Below, piece after piece: positions 62,080-64,000 of a DNA stretch of 64,000 nt. Position numbers and translations under genes: made by a program. Every line of letters starts with the position of its first letter. The stretch's first letter is position 1. The notes under the pieces are model-generated. The model had not been told where the DNA came from. It saw nothing but the letters and a program-made list of their open reading frames with translations, and ran no database searches. Source of the DNA: Micromonospora craterilacus (GTDB lineage: Bacteria > Actinomycetota > Actinomycetes > Mycobacteriales > Micromonosporaceae); contig NZ_POTY01000003.1 in the NCBI RefSeq assembly GCF_003236315.1, positions 1 to 64,000 on the forward strand, given 5' to 3'.

Positions 62080-62547
62080 TCACTCAGCCCGAAGCGCACA
62101 CGCGTGCCATGGCTTGTCCCATGTCGCCCACAGCCGCGCCTCATCGATGACATCGGGACCGGCGCAGAGCAGCACTGACAGGAGAGCGGCGAGCTTGGCG
62201 AAGACAACCGCTGACGAGCCGAATCGGCCTTCGGCCACGCCAGTAATGACCAGCCCACCGCCGAGAAACACGTTCGCAGCACCCAGCGCACCGTGATACT
62301 CGGGCTCAGTCAGGCCGAGCGTGACGTGGTCGCCCGCGACCACCAAAGTGCCAGGCTTCGGATCGAGCGAGAACGTGCCTTCATGTCCACGAGCTGCGCG
62401 GCCGACGAGCAGACCGTACGAAGATGGATGCCCCAATCGCCCTCGATACTCCACGCCTATGGCATCCGCGCTCGCCCGGATTGGCCCATCGTCGCCGGTC
62501 CAGACGATGAGCTGCGAGTACTGGCTGCGGACGAATGCTCGACGCAT
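62080..62547 (-). CDS. Hypothetical protein
   Basis: A 155-aa protein: MRRAFVRSQYSQLIVWTGDD, then SYGLLVGRAARGHEGTFSLD and PGTLVVAGDHVTLGLTEPEY, with a hydrophobic stretch FAKLAALLSVLLCAG near the C-terminus. No family recognised. ATG 62547 has no Shine-Dalgarno, but TACGGT ends 6 nt before it, the position expected for a leaderless start. The open frame extends to 62802 but codon use there looks non-coding. Confidence 0.6.
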   Translation of the reverse strand: MRRAFVRSQYSQLIVWTGDDGPIRASADAIGVEYRGRLGHPSSYGLLVGRAARGHEGTFSLDPKPGTLVVAGDHVTLGLTEPEYHGALGAANVFLGGGLVITGVAEGRFGSSAVVFAKLAALLSVLLCAGPDVIDEARLWATWDKPWHACALRAE

Positions 62548-63111
62548 CGAACCACCGTAGCGACAGACCAGCGCGCCGTTGCCATCCCTGTCTGCCGCCG
62601 ACCCGCCCGCCTGGGGAGCGGGCCGCCGCCGGCCCGCCATATCATCAACGGGACCTTGACGGCTCGTACGGACGTTCTCGGCGCTCCGGCTGGCTCGGTC
62701 CGCGCACGTCTCTGACGTCGGACGGTTGTCCGCTGCCCGCCGTACCCGGCCCTCAACGTCCGACCTCGTTGCTGTCACCGTAGCTGTCCGACACCGACCC
62801 ACCCGGCTACGTCGGCCGATTTCGGTTGCGTTGATCCCGTAGCCTCACCCAGCCGCCACCCCGTCGACCGTACCCCGACGCGTCGCGCATCCGATGACCT
62901 CTCTTGAACCTCCTCGCGCCACGGTGACCGGCAGGAGGCATGCGCAGTCGGATCACGGGATCGGACCGCTGTCGCTGGTAGCGCCGGCATCGGAGGCCCG
63001 ACTGCGCGCGCAGCCCCGCGCCAATGTTGACTCCGCTTCACTCGGCGGTGGGAGTCGAATCTCGCACCTGAGCAGGATGAGTTCAGCCTGGAACACACCA
63101 AGCATGTAGGT
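62548..63111. other. Long intergenic region
   Basis: About 560 bases between divergent genes with no convincing coding frame. It must hold promoters of both neighbours. No conserved repeat was recognised. Confidence 0.45.
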
Positions 63112-64000
63112 ATGTCTAGTCTTCTTCGGACACTGAAGATCGTCACGACCAGCGCGACACTGGTGGTCTCGATCGCTGTCGTACCCGCATCCGCCGCCGC
63201 GCAGCCCGGCCCGTCGGCCGGGCCGGCCGGCGGACCGTCCTCCGGTGGTCCTGCCGCCAGCGGGCTGCATCGCGCCGAGTTGCGCGCTGCGCTCGCCGCG
63301 GTGCCCGAAGCCGGCGTCCCAGGCGTGCTGGCCGCCGTGCGCGACGGCCGGCATGACTGGCGCGACGCTGCCGGCCAGGCGTTTCTGACCAGGCCTCGAC
63401 CGATGCAGCCACAGATGCGACACCGCATCGGCAGCATCACCAAAACGTTCGTCGCCACCACCGTGCTGCAACTCGTCGACGAGGGCCGGCTGGGTCTCGA
63501 CGACCCGATCGGGCAGTGGCTGCCGGACATCGTGCCGGGTGAGCCCGGCTCCCAGGTCACCGTCCGGATGCTGCTGAACCACACCAGCGGTATCGGCAAC
63601 TACACCAACGCGATGATCGACTCGTACGGGGCGATCAACCAGATGCAGGTCACCACGTACGCTCCGGCCGACCTGGTCGCCATGGGCCTGGCCATGCCGC
63701 CGACCAACGCCCCCGGCGCCAGTTTCAACTACTCGAACACCAACTACGTGCTGGCCGGACTGTTGATCGAAGCGGTCACCGGCAACGGTGCGGCGGCCGA
63801 GGTGCAGCGGCGCATCCTGCGGCCGCTGAAGCTCACCGGGACGAGCTTCCCCGGCAACGATCCGACGATCCGCGGCCCGCACGGTGGCGCCTACTTCGCC
63901 CCGTTCGGGGTTCGCGACCTCAGCGAGTTCAACATGAGTTGGGCGTGGACGGCGGGCGAGATGATCGCCACCACGGCGGACCTGAACACGTTCTTCCGGG
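63112..64000 (+). CDS. Secreted class C beta-lactamase-type serine hydrolase, C-terminus cut
   Basis: The frame is open to the right edge (296 codons). It has a signal peptide (ATLVVSIAVVPASAAAQPGP), a disordered Gly/Pro/Ser linker, then a D-Ala-D-Ala carboxypeptidase/beta-lactamase fold: SxxK is SITK in HRIGSITKTFVATT, and YxN is YSN in GASFNYSNTNYVLAGLLIEA. NHTSGIGNYT is typical. Substrate could be peptidoglycan stem peptide or an ester. Confidence 0.9.
   Translation, partial: MSSLLRTLKIVTTSATLVVSIAVVPASAAAQPGPSAGPAGGPSSGGPAASGLHRAELRAALAAVPEAGVPGVLAAVRDGRHDWRDAAGQAFLTRPRPMQPQMRHRIGSITKTFVATTVLQLVDEGRLGLDDPIGQWLPDIVPGEPGSQVTVRMLLNHTSGIGNYTNAMIDSYGAINQMQVTTYAPADLVAMGLAMPPTNAPGASFNYSNTNYVLAGLLIEAVTGNGAAAEVQRRILRPLKLTGTSFPGNDPTIRGPHGGAYFAPFGVRDLSEFNMSWAWTAGEMIATTADLNTFFR

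Overview
The window is high-GC DNA with the coding style of a filamentous actinomycete: many GTG starts, ATGA/GTGA stop-start overlaps, few tandem-free gaps, LuxR-type LAL, PucR and XRE regulators. A run of small overlapping ORFs beside a long XRE regulator (58.7-61.0 kb) is a layout I associate with Micromonosporaceae, so a Micromonospora-like host is my best inference. I saw no rRNA, tRNA, CRISPR array or insertion sequence.

Region 1 (1-31.8 kb) is a specialised-metabolite locus. On the left, reading leftwards, lie a nucleotide-sugar dehydrogenase, a CmtR-like ArsR repressor, a two-module NRPS (C*-A-T-C-A-T) and a fatty acyl-AMP ligase cut by the window edge. A rightward operon (10.0-15.8 kb) encodes a VOC/glycosyltransferase-like fusion, a DUF5990 protein, a carbamoyltransferase and a large SGNH hydrolase-like protein. 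It converges on a leftward pair: a C-A-T NRPS and a KS-AT-MT-KR-ACP PKS, headed by a second CmtR-like ArsR repressor. Further right come a DUF169 protein, a 50-residue double-glycine-type peptide, a one-helix membrane peptide, an ankyrin-repeat protein, a CCAEP-tail radical SAM enzyme, a secreted lipase and a second VOC/glycosyltransferase-like fusion. Promoters across the locus share a 14-bp dyad, T-C-(C/A)-G-G-N4-C-C-(G/T)-G-A. I infer that the two Cys-triad ArsR proteins bind it. The likely product is an acylated peptide-polyketide carrying sugar-acid and carbamoyl decorations, made together with a modified peptide, under metal or thiol control. No thioesterase domain is visible.

Region 2 (31.9-34.3 kb) is a small mercury/heavy-metal cassette: an alkylmercury lyase-like protein, a secreted protein of unknown role, a MerR regulator and a divergent thioredoxin-like protein behind a classical MerR operator.

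Region 3 (34.3-50.6 kb) is mixed accessory and housekeeping content. It holds an NmrA-type reductase with a divergent AraC regulator, a second AraC regulator, a LAL regulator, a degenerate ferritin-like protein, an ABM/esterase/methyltransferase operon ending in an SDR with an internal deletion, a large secreted PA14/beta-propeller/DUF1080 protein, a Nudix protein, small VOC/ABM/SnoaL-like proteins, an AraC and a PucR regulator.

Region 4 (50.7-64 kb) holds a tightly coupled carbohydrate ABC operon ending in a lipoprotein, a secreted BNR-repeat protein, pyridoxal kinase, the XRE/small-ORF cassette, a DUF5959-like protein, a hypothetical protein and a secreted class C beta-lactamase-type serine hydrolase cut by the right edge.
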